Assembly (NCBI RefSeq): GCF_003473485.1
Contig: NC_053045.1
Location: 5,606,501 to 5,670,500 of the forward strand
DNA: 64,000 nt
Direction: 5' to 3'
Source of the DNA: Medicago truncatula
Taxonomy: Eukaryota > Streptophyta > Magnoliopsida > Fabales > Fabaceae
Shown: piece by piece, positions 1 to 12,420 of the stretch
How positions within the stretch are numbered: position 1 is the stretch's first letter
Layout of the letters: each line of letters starts with the position of its first letter
Made by a program: the position numbers and the translations under genes
The notes under the pieces: generated by a model
Database searches by the model: none
What the model was told of the DNA's origin: nothing
What the model saw: the letters and a program-made list of their open reading frames with translations, nothing else

Positions 1-149
1 TTTTGAACCATTTAATTGTATTTTAAAAAAACTTTTAAAAAAATTGATTTTTAATTAATTTAATAACATTTTATTAATTAAAATTATTTTTAAAATATTT
101 AATTAATTAATAAAAAATTCTTTTTTATAAATAAAACATATATATTTTT

Positions 150-490
150 TAAAATAATATGGACGTTTGCCAGGGGTTAAACCCCTCGCATGTCCCTGGT
201 TTTTCGCTGATCTGACTTGACCTTCCATCAGACAGTGAGCCGTCAGTCAGTCAGAGGCTGCACAGTTGCAGAAAAAAGTGAAGGAATATGTCAGAGGTTA
301 TGTCAGGGAAAAAGCCAGACCATATGCCAGGGGTTTAGCCCCTCGTTTTTCTCCCAGGGGTGTAGCCCCTGGCAAAACTTTTGCGATGAGCGCTTTTGCC
401 ATTGCTTCTGCCCCTGGCTTTTTCCCTCACAAACGTCCCTTTTGCCAGGGATTCTGTCCTTTTGACAGGGATTTTGCCCCTGACAAAAGG
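150..490. repeat. G/C-rich block of degenerate hairpin repeats
   Basis: In an otherwise AT-rich flank, a palindromic unit of the form GCCAGGGG-ttta-CCCCTGGC recurs in whole or half form near 168-200, 324-344, 353-373, 405-418 and 440-487. Both strands are open for 75-88 codons, but the peptides are only translations of the repeat (recurring PxFxPRG/GLAP-like strings), so I do not call a gene. It resembles the end of an unclassified transposon or a hairpin array. Confidence 0.45.
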
Positions 491-639
491 TAATGTTTCT
501 TGTAGTGTTTAAGTTTCGAGTTTCTTTCAGATACAATTGGATGGATACAATTTTATTAACATAACACATAATTTCTACTAATAAATTCTTTAACCATTAC
601 CTTTAGGACACTGGTTAGCAAACCCTTTTAAAACTATTG

Positions 640-910
640 GGGAGTTAGTCACTTTAGTCCCTGAATGTGAAAGGAGTAGTCGCTTTAGCCTCTGGATGCA
701 GAGAAATTGCAAAACAGTCTTTGAATGTAGACTCTGTTGGTCAATTTCAGGGACTAAAGTGACGAACAGAGTTTACATTCAAGGACTAAATTGACTAACA
801 GAGTCTGCATTCATGAACTAAATTGACTAACAGAGTCTGCAATCAGAAACTATTTTACAATTTATATTCGAGGACTAAAGTGACGACTCGTTTTCTATCA
901 AGATCTAAAC
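640..910. repeat. MITE-like inverted repeat with internal tandem units
   Basis: The ends are inverted copies of a 'GTCACTTTAGTCC'-type sequence (left near 646, right near 872-890). The middle carries about three copies of 'ACTAACAGAGTCTGCATTCA'-like units at 745-845. This layout is common in non-autonomous Mutator-type MITEs of legumes. I could not fix a clean target duplication. Confidence 0.45.
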
Positions 911-951
911 GACTGATCTGCCAAAACTATGCATAGTCGTTAGTCGTTACC

Positions 952-1804
952 TGTGAAGCCCGGATACGAGATACGATACGGATACGATACTGCACCGATA
1001 CGCCGATACGAAAAAATTTCAAAAATCAAGATACGATACGGCTGGGATACGTTAATAAAAAAAATTATATAATTAAATGTACAATATAATTGTAACCATT
1101 TTTTTAATATGCAAGTATATTAACAAACACAAGAAACCAGGCTCGTAACACATTAATATAAATATAAATAATATTGACGATTAAGAGAGTGATCATTAGT
1201 CAATTACATACGCAATATATACCAAAAAGAGCACCATAAGTGCTATACATCAATGCTACATTATATCCAAAAGGAACTTGTTAGTGTTATGCTATATCGA
1301 TTCAAGAATGGATAAAAGAGAAAGTACTCAAATTTCTCTCACAACATGAGGAAGAACAATGTTGCACAAGAAGCTTTAAAGCAAGCTTTTGGATGCTTTT
1401 GGATGGTTCGACGGTGGCCAAAGTGGACGATGACCACTTTGGAAGAAAAAGTTGAAACCCTAATTTCTTAGTAAGGGAAAGATGCAATTGGTTGTGTGGT
1501 GTGGTGTGGGTCGTACTGGTACCAAAGAAAGATAAAGGAAATGTATATATATTATAGTAATATAATGTTTTTATTCTTATTTTTTACACAAAAAAAAAAC
1601 AGAAATCAAAATAATATAAAAAACACAAGTATCCGTGCGTATCGGGATGTATCGAAAAATATCGGATAATTATTTTTTTTAAAAATAAAATTTAATATTT
1701 GGATACTCTCCAGATACGTATCGGGAAGTATCGGGCAGGTATCGGTGCAGGATACGCAGGGGATACAATACGTCATCCATTTTAAAGTATCGGGGCTTCA
1801 TAGA
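952..1804. mobile_element. hAT-like non-autonomous element, 853 bp
   Basis: The ends are inverted (TGTGAAGCCC at the left, GGGCTTCATAGA at the right) and are flanked by 8-bp near-identical sites, TCGTTACC at 944-951 and TCGTTACG at 1805-1812. An 8-bp duplication is the hAT signature. The subterminal parts are dense in GATACG/TATCGG words in both orientations, as expected for transposase-binding repeats. No transposase reading frame is present. Confidence 0.65.
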
Positions 1805-2107
1805 TCGTTACGCATTACCCAAGCAAACTTTTGGTGGTACCTTTTTTATGAGGTGACAAGAGTCACATGAAGTCTAAAATATGGTCTAATTCAGCAGACA
1901 AATTAGTGGACAGCAGCTGCAATCATGGTAAGAGTTCCTTCTTGGAATCTTTGCCATCGATAGCCTGCCACATGAGAGACATAACGCGTTGCACATTCTC
2001 ATGCATGCATCAACGGCTTTCACATGAATACCTTTAAATTCAATTCCAACGTCCCAATTGATCAAACACGGCTAAAAGAAATTGGTTTAGCTGGTCAAAA
2101 TATTAAT

Positions 2108-2316
2108 GGGTTAATGGTACTTTACCCCTATAATATTGATCTTTTTTTATTTTCTTCTGTAAAATATTTTTTTGATTTATCCTCCAGTAAAATTTTTTTT
2201 TTGAAAAAATTTGTTTTTTTTAGAACCTATTAGGGAGTATTCAAAAAAAAAATAATTTTTACAGGAGGAAAAACAAAAAATGACCTATATTACAGGGGTT
2301 AAAGTACCATTAACCC
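2108..2316. mobile_element. Mutator-type MITE, 209 bp
   Basis: Inverted ends GGGTTAATGGTAC... and ...GTACCATTAACCC are flanked by a perfect 9-bp direct repeat AATATTAAT at 2099-2107 and 2317-2325. The terminal inverted repeats continue for about 27 bp with 'TTTACCCCTATAAT' on the left mirrored on the right. The interior is T/A-rich and non-coding. A 9-bp duplication points to the Mutator superfamily. Confidence 0.8.
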
Positions 2317-2448
2317 AATATTAATTTAGTCGATAAAAAGTTAACTCATATATAACGGAAATTTAATTGTCAATGTAACTACTTTTTTTTTTTTTAAACA
2401 AATGTCAGTGTAACAATTTAAACTTAGGATATTAACAATTTTTAAAGT

Positions 2449-2575
2449 GTCCCCGTGAGTTTAGCTCAATTGGTAGGGACATTGTATAATTTATGTAGAG
2501 GCTGGGGTTTGAAATCCAGACACCCCATTTCTCCACCTTTAATTGTGTGAGCTACAACCACAAGACTACAAGACA
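2449..2575 (+). mobile_element. tRNA-derived SINE, degenerate copy
   Basis: A tRNA-like head has a polymerase III A box (TAGCTCAATTGG near 2462) and a B box (GGTTTGAAATCC near 2507). It is followed by a short non-tRNA tail and an A-rich stretch. The same head occurs inverted at 36215-36303, where clear target duplications prove retroposition. The acceptor stem does not pair well, so it is not a functional tRNA. Confidence 0.6.
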
Positions 2576-2599
2576 AAAAAGAAAATTTCAAAGTACCGT

Positions 2600-3617
2600 T
2601 AATACTCACTCTACGAGCCTTATCGAATGTTTAGTTCAGCTGTAACAAAAATTGATTTTAGGTAAATACTTTTATAAAACTGTTTTGTTTTCTCTAAAAA
2701 AAAAAATTGTTATGTTTAAAAATGAGTCGAAGATAAAATAATTTGTCTTATTGCAACATTTATATGAAAGTCAATTTAAATTTTAACTGTGTATAAAAAT
2801 CAATTCTTCGGTAAAAAAAATTAAAAATTCTAACTTCAATCAAAATCTTGTTAAAAAAATCAATTAAAATCACTTATTCATGTAAAATTTTTATTCTTTT
2901 GATGATTGAATTAAAATTAATTTTACTAAAAAGTAATTAAATTTATCAGAATCAATTCAACACCTTCTAAATTAATTTTGATTCGTATAAAAGTAGAACT
3001 AAATATTCATGGTGGATTATAAAGACTCTGGTCAAAAAAACTTTTGTTTATAAAGTAAAAATTAATAAAAAAAACCTGCTGACTAACTTTATTAGTTTTT
3101 AATTAATTCAATTACCATCAACTATCTTTCCTGGTATATACCCTCCAAAGTTCAAACCAATGGACTCACTTTTTTTGCATTCTATAGCTGTTTCTGTTTC
3201 CTTTTACTAATTGGTTTCTTTAGCCCATGGAATCTAATCTAATTACTTCCAAACTCGTATCACTGTCATAAAAAGGACAATCTGTCTGACCGATTGACCA
3301 CTTTTGACACTTGATTTAAGGTAGCTATTAATTTCTTAATATAATTTTTTTGTGCAACACGTTTCTAGTTACAGAGTACAATCGCACAGAAGTAGGAAAA
3401 CACGTTCACAAACAAATTTTGAATATTGTCATACTTTTGAATTAAACTTAATTTGTATAAAAATGTTTTATAATTAAAATATCTATATTTAATTTTTATT
3501 TGAATAATAATTTGTCACAATTATTAAAAAAAATACATAGTTCATTTAATAATATTGCCTTATATATATTTTCAGTTCAAATAAATTAAAAAATTTAAAT
3601 TTTGTCTAAAAAATTAT
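2600..3617. other. AT-rich spacer, no gene seen
   Basis: Only low-complexity AT sequence with stops in all frames; no recognisable gene, repeat boundary or RNA. Confidence 0.6.
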
Positions 3618-3623
3618 TTATTT

Positions 3624-3956
3624 TAGTCAAATTTAAAATAAAAACTTTTGACGATATATTTGATACAAATTGTATGCCGGAAAATCGTCCAGTCCTTGCT
3701 TAGTACGTATTAATTTGGTTTAGAAAAATATTCATTTCAGTCAATTTAATATAAAAACTTTTGACGGTATATTTGCTATATATTTGATACAAATTGTATG
3801 CCGGCAAATCGTCTAGTCCTTGCTTCTTAGTATTAATTTTGTTTAGAAAAATATTTATTTCAGTCAATCTAATATAAAAACTTTTGACGATATATTTGCT
3901 ATATATTTGATACAAATTGTATGCCGGGAAATCGTCCTATCCTTGCTTCTTAGTAT
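3624..3956. repeat. Tandem repeat, ~123-bp unit, about three copies
   Basis: Units share 'AAAACTTTTGACG', 'TTGATACAAATTGTATGCCG' and 'TCCTTGCTT', with starts near 3641, 3754 and 3877. Copies 2 and 3 are closest; copy 1 lacks a 'TTTGCTATATA' segment. The array stops just before the zinc-finger frame at 3976, so it may act as that gene's upstream sequence. Confidence 0.75.
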
Positions 3957-3975
3957 TTTTTCTTAAGAATTATCC

Positions 3976-4203
3976 ATGACGATTCATGTTTGCTTTGAAT
4001 GTGGTAGGACCTTCGAAAGTGTCTGTGCTTTGAATGCCCATCGAATGATGCAATGTGAAATTGACACACGTTGCAATCAATGTGGTCAACTATGCTCATC
4101 TATGATTTCTTGTGCTAATCATAAGAAGACCTGTGAAGCACCAAAAACGCCAAAATATTTGGAGTGTATATGTTGTGGTAGGGTATTTCCTACTTCGAAA
4201 TAA
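3976..4203 (+). pseudogene. Short C2HC zinc-finger-like frame, broken in finger 3
   Basis: The 75-aa frame starts MTIHVCFECGRTF and contains two complete Cys2-His-Cys modules: C-x2-C-x12-H-x4-C at residues 6-27 and C-x2-C-x12-H-x3-C at about 33-53. A third C-x2-C begins near residue 64. Its continuation, 'CINHMANRQ', is cut off by an in-frame TAA at 4201-4203 where one residue of the finger should be. Downstream, 4220-4330 holds two further degenerate 'CxNHM'-like repeats (ACCACATG). Modules of this kind bind zinc and often nucleic acid or protein, but I recognise no named family. It may be a scrap of a larger gene or a small expressed peptide. Confidence 0.4.
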
Positions 4204-5580
4204 TGTATCAACCACATGGCTAATCGTCAATGATTTTGAAAGAATGTACGAACCACATGCTTTATGTTATGTTTTTGAAAAAATGGAAGAATATATGAAC
4301 CACATGCTTTTTGGTATATTTTTGAATAAATTTTTGATCATTATTTGATCAATTTAAAGTGTCATCGTTCAAGATTTTAAATTATATCTATGAGTTTTAT
4401 ATCAGATTTTGATATTATAATATTATTATTTATGGTGCATGTATCAATAAATTAAATAAATATTTACTATATAATAGTGATCACAACTTCACTAAACATT
4501 ATTCATGAACAAAAAACTTCACTAGTTGTTAATCTAAAAACCACATAAGACATACAAATTTTATAATGCACCGTATTTTCCCTATCTTTTTTATAAACCA
4601 ACAATTCCAGTTAAAGGAATTAAAATATAAATTTGAATTCAAATCACGAGTTCATGAGTCAAACTAGATTTTTAATTTTTTTGGTTAAAATCCTCATGAT
4701 TCAAACTCTGTGAATACATCAAATAGTCAAATAAATTTATTTTTATATCTCAATGTAATGTAAAATTTATGGTTTACTTTGTTTTAACGTTTAATATTTA
4801 TGAAATAAATGCCTTTAATTTTATATAAAAATAAGTATTTTTTTTTGAAGAAGATAAATTATCCCACTAAAATTAACACTATCGAAAATCGAACTTGAAA
4901 CCTTTAATAAAAATACAATTCGAGGTCTTAATTCAAAGTCATCCAACAAACTCAAATGGATTATAAAAATAAGCGATTTTTTAAGGAAAAAATAGCGACT
5001 TATTGAACATGTAGTGTTCTTTTCCAATGTATTAATCTTTCAATAACGTGACGAGCAAAATCAAAACAAAATCACAAAAAAATAATATGTTTTTTGAACA
5101 CAATATGTCGTGCAAAATAATTTTGTCCAGTAACTTGATCCACAAGTACTATATTAATTTCTCCTAAAAAAAATACTAAATTAATTTGTTATTTAAAGAA
5201 AAGACTATATTAATTTGTAATTATGAAGCAAGAATTTCGATAAACGTCTAGAAAAAAAACGAACTGTAATTTTTTTTTCTTTCTAGAAATTCAAATTTCC
5301 CCCTTAAAATATACTTTTTATTTTATTTCAACTTGTCCAAAAAAAAAAAGCCAATGCTCAACTAATTTTCTCTAAAAAAAACAATTATTTTTTTTTGTCA
5401 AAAATAAATAACAACCAAATTCAAAATCCTCAAAAATAATTTGCTTAAAAAAACCTCAATAATAATTAGCAAAAACAGAAAACCGCACCTAGTAATATGA
5501 CCCACAATATCTCATATTAATGTTTCCTCTCTCCCAAGTTAATTTTTTTAACCTCTCTGCCAAGTAAACAATAAATCTCC
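4204..5580. other. AT-rich spacer upstream of pyruvate decarboxylase
   Basis: No gene or clear element is visible. The last few hundred bases are the likely promoter region of the gene starting at 5700. I could not assign anaerobic-response motifs with confidence. Confidence 0.5.
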
Positions 5581-5584
5581 CTAC

Positions 5585-5590
5585 TATAAA
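5585..5590 (+). promoter_or_regulatory. TATA box of pyruvate decarboxylase
   Basis: TATAAA lies 115 bp before the start codon. It is followed by a pyrimidine/CA-rich leader (CTCTCTCTCTC just before the ATG) typical of plant 5' UTRs. The spacing predicts transcription starting near 5615. Confidence 0.6.
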
Positions 5591-5699
5591 TTCTCTCAAT
5601 CTTCAAGTCAAATCTCACTCACAAACAAACACAAACACAAACATTTTTCAAAACCTCACACACATCAAAAAACTTTCTCTCTCTCTCATTTTTTTCAAC

Positions 5700-8600
5700 A
5701 TGGACACAAACCTAGGATCCCTCGAAGCATGCAAATCACCATGCAACGACATAATAACAACACCTACATCAAACGGCACTGTTTCCACAATCCAAAAATC
5801 CCCTTCAACCCAATCCCTAGCTTCATCTGAATCAACCCTAGGCAGCCACTTAGCTCGGCGACTAGTGGAAGTCGGTATCACCGACATCTTCACCGTCCCT
5901 GGTGACTTCAACCTTACATTGCTCGATCACCTCATCGCTGAACCGAAGTTGAAAAACATCGGTTGCTGTAATGAACTGAATGCTGGATATGCTGCTGATG
6001 GATATGCAAGGTCTAGAGGTGTGGGAGCTTGTGTTGTTACATTTACTGTTGGTGGGTTAAGTGTGATTAATGCAATTGCTGGTGCTTATAGTGAGAATTT
6101 GCCAGTGATTTGTATTGTTGGTGGACCTAATTCTAATGATTTTGGGACTAATAGAATTCTTCATCATACTATTGGTTTGCCTGATTTTAGCCAGGAACTT
6201 AGGTGTTTCCAGACTGTTACTTGCTATCAGGTCCAAATCTCAACTCAATCTCTTTTTTTCTATTTTGATTTTTTTTTCTTAGCTACTATAGGTATGAAAA
6301 TGATTTTTTTTATATACAAAGTACCTTTTATGAGATTTGCAAGGATATTAATATATGAAATACTTTAGGAAAAAATAGTGACACTGACATATATAGGTGG
6401 ACCCTGGTAATAATAATTTTATAAAATTGAAATGATTTAGTGCAACTATATGTATTATAGTTGTGTTGTTGGTCATGAATATGATAACATATGTTTGATC
6501 TCACGTGTCAGTGATATAAAGTTAATATTAATTGTATAAAAAGTTTTCAAGTATAGGTTCGGTTACAAAGTTATGTTGTGATTCTTGATATTATAATTGG
6601 ACTTTCAAAAATAGTATTATAATATGATTGGCATGTGAATATAAGTTGTTCGTGTTAAGTATACTACTAAATTTGTCTTTTTATAATTTAGTGCTTAAAT
6701 ATGAATTAAAAAAGTAAAATCAATATTTTGCTGAGTATAAAAGTTAAACATTGCAATCATGTGATTGCTCAATTTAAGTGGTGTCCATTTGAAAAGCTAT
6801 GCTTTCTTGATATGATTCAGTTTACTATTTGGTTTAATGTTTTCTGAAGTGTTTATTTTTTTTCTTTCTATTTGGTGTTTAATGTTTTCTGAAGTGTTAA
6901 ATTGGTTTATATGTACTTGGTTTGATTATAGGCTGTGGTCAACAACTTGGAAGATGCACATGAAATGATTGACACTGCAATCTCAACAGCACTGAAAGAA
7001 AGCAAGCCTGTTTATATAAGCATAAGCTGTAACTTAGCTTCCATTCCTCACCCTACTTTCAGCCGTGAACCTGTTCCATTTTCCTTGTCTCCAAAGTAAG
7101 ATTTTACTCATCATTTAGTCAAATTTATTTGATATTTTTAATTTCACTTTCACTTGGGTTTAAAATTTAAATCCAATAATAACTTTTGACAGATTGAGTA
7201 ATCCAATGGGATTGGAGGCAGCAGTGGAAGCAGCTGCGGAAGTTCTCAACAAAGCAGTGAAACCAGTACTAGTAGCCGGTCCAAAACTAAGAGTAGCAAA
7301 AGCATGTGAAGCTTTTATTGAGCTAGCTGATAAAAGTGCTTATCCATATTCAGTCATGCCATCTGCTAAAGGACTAATTCCTGAGGATCACAAACATTTT
7401 ATTGGAACATTTTGGGGTGCAGTGAGCACTGCATTTTGTGCCGAGATTGTGGAATCGGCTGATGCATACCTATTTGCTGGACCTATTTTCAATGACTACA
7501 GTTCTGTTGGTTACTCGCTTCTTTTGAAGAAAGAAAAAGCTATAATTGTTCAGCCTGATAGGGTTGTGATTGGAAATGGTCCAACATTTGGGTGTGTCTT
7601 GATGAAGGATTTTCTTAGCGCGCTCGCGAAGCGTCTTAAGAGGAACAATACTGCTTATGAGAATTATTTCAGGATTTTTGTTCCTGAAGGTTTGCCGGTG
7701 AAATCTGAACCTAGAGAGCCTTTGAGGGTTAATGTTCTTTTTCAACATATTCAGAATATGTTGTCGAGTGAAACTGCTGTTATTGCCGAGACAGGGGACT
7801 CATGGTTTAACTGCCAAAAGCTGAAATTGCCAAAAGGATGCGGGTAAGTATAGTAGCTTATTAAATTTGATTTTTGGTATTGGTCATCAAAATTTTAAAT
7901 CATGTTTATATTCCAATCTTTGACATTCCAGAGAATTGTAGTTAAAACCAGCTGACCGATTATGTGACCTTAATCACGGTTGCATTAAGGTCACATATGC
8001 ATCAAAAACTTTGATTTTTCACCACAAGTCGCGATCACATTTTTTTTCTTCTTCAAAACCTTGTTAAGTTATTGTTTTTGTAGCATATTTTGATAAAAAG
8101 AACTTGTTTACAGTTATGAGTTCCAAATGCAATATGGTTCAATTGGATGGTCTGTTGGTGCAACTCTTGGTTATGCTCAAGCTGTTCCGGAGAAGCGAGT
8201 GATTGCTTGCATTGGTGATGGAAGTTTCCAGGTTTGTCTTGCACATCATAACTACTTAAACAACATTTCAAATTCAATCACTAAATTTTTTTTTATATAA
8301 TTTACAAACTTTAATAGTACATTTTTTCCTCTAAGCTTTTACTTAATTATACTTGAACTGATTAAACTGTTTATATCATGATTTTGAAATTATATGTAGG
8401 TGACAGCACAGGATGTTTCCACAATGCTGAGATGTGGTCAGAAGACCATAATCTTCTTGATTAACAATGGTGGATACACTATTGAAGTTGAAATCCATGA
8501 TGGACCATACAATGTGATCAAGAACTGGAATTACACTGGCTTAGTTGATGCTATCCACAATGGTCAAGGACATTGCTGGACCACTAAGGTAATTAAGCTT

Positions 8601-8893
8601 CTCAATTAACTATGAAACACAATACTTTCTCAAACACCGGATACGACACTGACACATTTTCATATGAAGTGCTTGTGGAATGCTGATAATGTATCCAATA
8701 ATTTATGTATTGATTATTGTAGGTCTTTTGTGAAGAGGAGCTTGTTGAAGCAATTGAAACAGCAACAGGACCAAAGAAGGATTGTTTATGCTTCATTGAG
8801 GTGATTGTTCACAAGGATGACACTAGCAAAGAGTTGCTTGAATGGGGATCAAGGGTTTCTTCTGCAAACAGTCGTCCTCCTAATCCTCAGTGA
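5700..8893 (+). CDS. PDC: Pyruvate decarboxylase, six coding exons, 607 aa
   Basis: This cytosolic, thiamine-diphosphate-dependent enzyme converts pyruvate to acetaldehyde and CO2, the first step of ethanol fermentation under low oxygen. Coding exons by GT-AG junctions are 5700-6230, 6932-7095, 7193-7843, 8114-8231, 8400-8588 and 8723-8893; they total 1,824 nt with phase kept throughout. Visible key sites are the cofactor-activating Glu92 in [16 protein letters not shown], the His155-His156 pair in NRILHHTIG, the ThDP/Mg motif GDG at 483-485 ending at Asn510-Asn511 (NNGGYTIE), and active-site Glu517. Length fits plant PDCs (about 600 aa). No frameshift or stop was found. The start is the first ATG after the CT-rich leader. 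Regulation by hypoxia is expected from the family, not read from this promoter. Degraded copies of its exons lie 1.2-3 kb downstream. Confidence 0.96.
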
Positions 8894-9156
8894 ACTTCAG
8901 AAATTTAAATTTAAGGCATTAGAATAAAGAAATTGAGTTAGCTTTATTAAGATGAGATTACTTTAAGGATACTTATGTTTGAGGGATATTTTATTTTGTT
9001 GGTTATTGAATTGTTTAATTGATTGCATGGTTTCTGTGAAAATTCATTCATATGTCCAAATTTTTTTGCACCAATGCTTTTGAATGGTTATTTTATAGGT
9101 GTATGATGAAATCTATTATCTACTTTTTTATGGCTATGAGTCATGATATTGTTTTT

Positions 9157-9239
9157 TTTTTTTTTTGGTAGATAGACGAAATGGCAAAGCCATTATAAAC
9201 TCACACACACAAGTGGAGGTACCGGGGTTCGAACCCCGG
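9157..9239 (-). mobile_element. 5'-truncated SINE with target duplication
   Basis: On the minus strand it reads from a B-box-bearing head (GGGGTTCGAACCCC) to a poly(A) tail, seen as poly(T) on the plus strand. It is flanked by a 16-bp duplication, TCATGATATTGTTTTT, at 9141-9156 and 9240-9255. The A box is missing, so this is a truncated retroposed copy. A degenerate relative of its tail lies near 12575-12640. Confidence 0.75.
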
Positions 9240-9544
9240 TCATGATATTGTTTTTAGTATTGGATCATGTGTATTTTTCCATGCAAATCCTTGATAATAA
9301 TTGTTTTATGCACCATGTGGATTGCTCAACCTCTTGAATAAGCCGATTGGAAGATAGCTTCCGATACAAATTAAAAAAAGTCTATGTATCTTCATATAAG
9401 TTTTATGCGATCGGAAGTTACGTTCCGATAAATTGATGGGCTTTTGAGCAAAACTTAGGGGGTCATAGAGCAATTTTCATCCTTGATGGGCATACAAGTT
9501 CTAATTTTTAGGTGGCCCAAGCCATTGTTTTAGCCTTTCTGTTG

Positions 9545-9690
9545 AAAAATCACTTATTTATATTGAAATAGAGAGAAAAAGATGAAGATGTGTGATTTCA
9601 GGTCAAAAATTGACCCAAAAATCACTTATTTATATTGAAATAGAGAGAAAAAGATGAAGAGGGTGATTTCATGTCAAAAATTGACCCAAA
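9545..9690. repeat. 72-bp tandem duplication
   Basis: 'AAAAATCACTTATTTATATT' begins at 9545 and again at 9617. Both units run through the same GAGAGAAAAAGATGAAGA and GTCAAAAATTGACCC segments with few differences. Non-coding. Confidence 0.8.
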
Positions 9691-9876
9691 ACCACCCCAA
9701 TGAAGAAACGGGAAGAGAAAACCTAGAGAGAAAAAATTAGGGCCGGCTTGTTGGAGAGGGAGAGGAAGAGTATGAACAATAAAAATAGCCGTTTTAGTTT
9801 TTTTAAATAAATTTCTAAATTTTGATTCTCAAACACACGTGCGCGTGCGTGCGCGCGCCCGCACAAACACACACAC

Positions 9877-9878
<2 letters not shown>

Positions 9879-9922
<44 letters not shown>
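9879..9922. repeat. (AT)n microsatellite
   Basis: About 21 AT dinucleotides follow a CA/CG-alternating run at 9837-9878, so some 85 bp consist almost entirely of alternating purine-pyrimidine sequence. Confidence 0.9.
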
Positions 9923-9927
<5 letters not shown>

Positions 9928-10134
9928 GTCGTCAATGTCCTATTTTATTTTACATTAAAAAATTGATTTTCTTTACAAAAGGAAAATTATTTTTTTAATA
10001 ATTGTTCCAGGGTCATACATATAGAGCTCACAATCAAGTTCATAATCCGCAAAATAAAAGCAGATGAAAATATATACAGCAGTTTTTAAAGCAGATGAAA
10101 ATATATACATATAGAGCTCACAATCTTTTTACAG

Positions 10135-10690
10135 TTATGAGTTCCAGATGCAATATGGATCAATTGGATGGTCTGTCGGTGCAACTCTTGGTTATGCTCA
10201 AGCTGTTCCGGGGAAGTGAGTGATTGCTTGCATTGGTGATGGAAGTTTCCAGGTTCGACTTGCACATCATAACTACTTAAGAGGAATAATACTGCTTATG
10301 AGAATTACTTTAGGATTTTTAAGGGTTAATGTTCTTTTACAACATATTCAAAATATGTTGTCCAATGAATTGCTGTCATTGCGGTGACACCCTCTTGGTT
10401 TAACTGCCAAAAGCTGAAATTGTCAAAAAAGATGTGGGTAAGTATTAAAAAAAATTAAATAAAATAATGCTTAATTTAGGTCCATAAAAACATACATACG
10501 ATCGCCCCCACGCACACGCTTGCACGTACACACATATTTTATATTATGTTTATCCATTTCAGGTGTGTACGTCGAAATTTATGTTTTATAAGTGCTTATC
10601 GATTTTCAATTAGGTCATCAGCTAAAGGAGTAGTTCTGAAGATCACAAACATTTCATTCCAACAATTTAGGCTGCGACTGGCTAAGTTTG
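10135..10690 (+). pseudogene. Shuffled pyruvate decarboxylase fragments
   Basis: Three pieces of the upstream gene lie here out of order. 10135-10252 copies exon 4, with its acceptor (TTTTTACAG) and the first ~28 bases of the next intron; a CGA-to-TGA change gives an in-frame stop (GGGAAGTGAGTG). 10281-10437 copies the 3' end of exon 3 through its donor, with an internal deletion. 10589-10690 copies the middle of exon 3 (AGCTAAAGGA...GATCACAAACATTT) in a degraded form. The order exon 4, exon 3 end, exon 3 middle runs opposite to the parent although every piece is on the plus strand. It cannot encode an enzyme. Confidence 0.85.
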
Positions 10691-10712
10691 TGGAGGTAAA
10701 GCCATCATGATT

Positions 10713-10737
10713 TCTCTCTCTCTCTCTCTCTCTCTCT
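10713..10737. repeat. (CT)n microsatellite
   Basis: A run of 12 CT dinucleotides next to the end of the pyruvate decarboxylase fragments. Confidence 0.9.
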
Positions 10738-10739
10738 AA

Positions 10740-11777
10740 ATCAGTTTTAAGATTAAACTTCTGTAACAATTCATTTAACGATTCCACTTAATCAATTGTA
10801 TAATTTCTATGCTTCATATATAACTCCACCTATCCCTCATTATACGTTTCCATGTCTAGAAAACGACGAGAAATCCATTATAACAATCAACTTTCGATGC
10901 TAAAAATAACTGATTGATTCAATGACATATGACCAAATAGTATAAATATGAATATAAATATAAACCTAACCCTATATCTAGCAAACTAGCATCTATACAT
11001 TATTTAAAACATTTCCCTTAAGTATCAATTTAATGTCTCACACTTGCTACGTCAAAATTTCGTTTGTTGATTGCATGTTGGCAAAAGCATTCAGAACAGA
11101 TTTATAATAAAGAAAATATTGAATGCATAAATCATATACAACTGGCCATATTAAGAGTGATACATCAAATTAGCACAAGGAGAGTTTAGTTATCCATGAT
11201 GTCAGTAACTAACAAAGGAGAAGTGATTGATGTTGGTGAATCATCCAAAAGCTTGAAATCAATCGCCAAAGCATCCCAATGGTTGATGCTCCGCTTCTCC
11301 CTCTCTTGGTTTCGTGCATGGAAGCCAAAACTTATTTCTAAACATCTGATTACAAGCCTATTAATAGAAGTACAAAAAGTGTTTGTTCGCTGGGCAAAAT
11401 CATGTTTGCCCAACGAATCAAGCTTTCTTCACTTGGAGGAAAAAGCCAGCTGGTCTACAATAGTCACTAAATCATCATAGTTCATTGCGGAAATTGCTCA
11501 CCTAGTGAAGGTGCTCTAGACTTTCTGCCTGGAACTCTCTGGAAATTGCTCGCTTTCACTCTTCTTTGGTTCGCCTAGCGAATGTACTTTTGTTACAATT
11601 CCTTCCTTGTTTGTAATCTTGTCAAAAACCTATCAAAAGTGATAGGAAAGAGATCATAGCATCCCGGCTTACAATATTACTAATATGCGTACTTACATTA
11701 AATTGGGGGTTATCCGATCAGATAACTTGTTAAACAAGTTAATAAGTGATATTGAAAATAACTTATTTTTGACATTT
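10740..11777. other. Spacer, no gene assigned
   Basis: An open frame at 11196-11480 (94 codons) has no recognisable domain. The nearby motifs 'TTCGCTGGGC' and 'TTCGCCTAGCGAA' suggest part of an old LTR, but no ends are visible. Confidence 0.4.
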
Positions 11778-11897
11778 ATTAGCACGCTTGTGAAGCTTTT
11801 TAAGCAGGAAAATAATGCTTATGAGGAAAAATTTAGGATATTTGTACACGAGGGTTTGTATATTAAAATCGAACCTAGAGAGCCTTTAAGGATATGA
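11778..11897 (+). pseudogene. Fourth pyruvate decarboxylase exon 3 fragment
   Basis: Translation gives LVKLFKQENNAYEEKFRIF...EPREPLR, matching the parent stretch [20 protein letters not shown]...EPREPLR of exon 3. It is about 120 bp, plus strand, and ends in a stop after the match. It is isolated 1.1 kb from the other fragments. Confidence 0.8.
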
Positions 11898-12339
11898 AGT
11901 ACAAACTTTAGGTGTGTCATGATGTATACACACAACATTGTTCAACACTCGTATGACACTTGTTGTAAAATTCATAAAAGTGTCCGAAAAAATTGTTTTT
12001 TCTTTTCTTTGAAACTCTTAAGATCGAAGTCTGACATTCGTCTGATACTCGTACAATACATGTTAGACAACTTCGAAAAATTTCCCAAAAATAAGCTGTT
12101 TTCTCGCTCTGACATACCTTAGACACTTCTTGGACACATTTATAAGTTAAGAATGTGTTGAAGAAATGTTGAACAATTAATGATTAAAGACATAAATTTG
12201 ATTGCAACATTGTTAGCTTTCTTGATAACTGATAGATACCTAAAGACCAAATACTATCTTATCTTGTTTTAATTTGTTTATAATAAAATAAATTATTTAA
12301 TTGTGATGCACAAACATACGTGCAGAAATACACACAAAT

Positions 12340-12420
12340 ATATTTGTGAGTCTAACTCAGTTGGTAGACACGAATGTTCTCAAAATAGCTCTCTTAATTT
12401 GATGACCATTTACAATCCAT
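12340..12420 (+). mobile_element. Possible SINE head
   Basis: 'TGAGTCTAACTCAGTTGGTAG' has an A-box-like core (CTAACTCAGTTGG) as in the SINEs at 2449 and 36215. A B box is not clear, so this is a weak call. Confidence 0.3.
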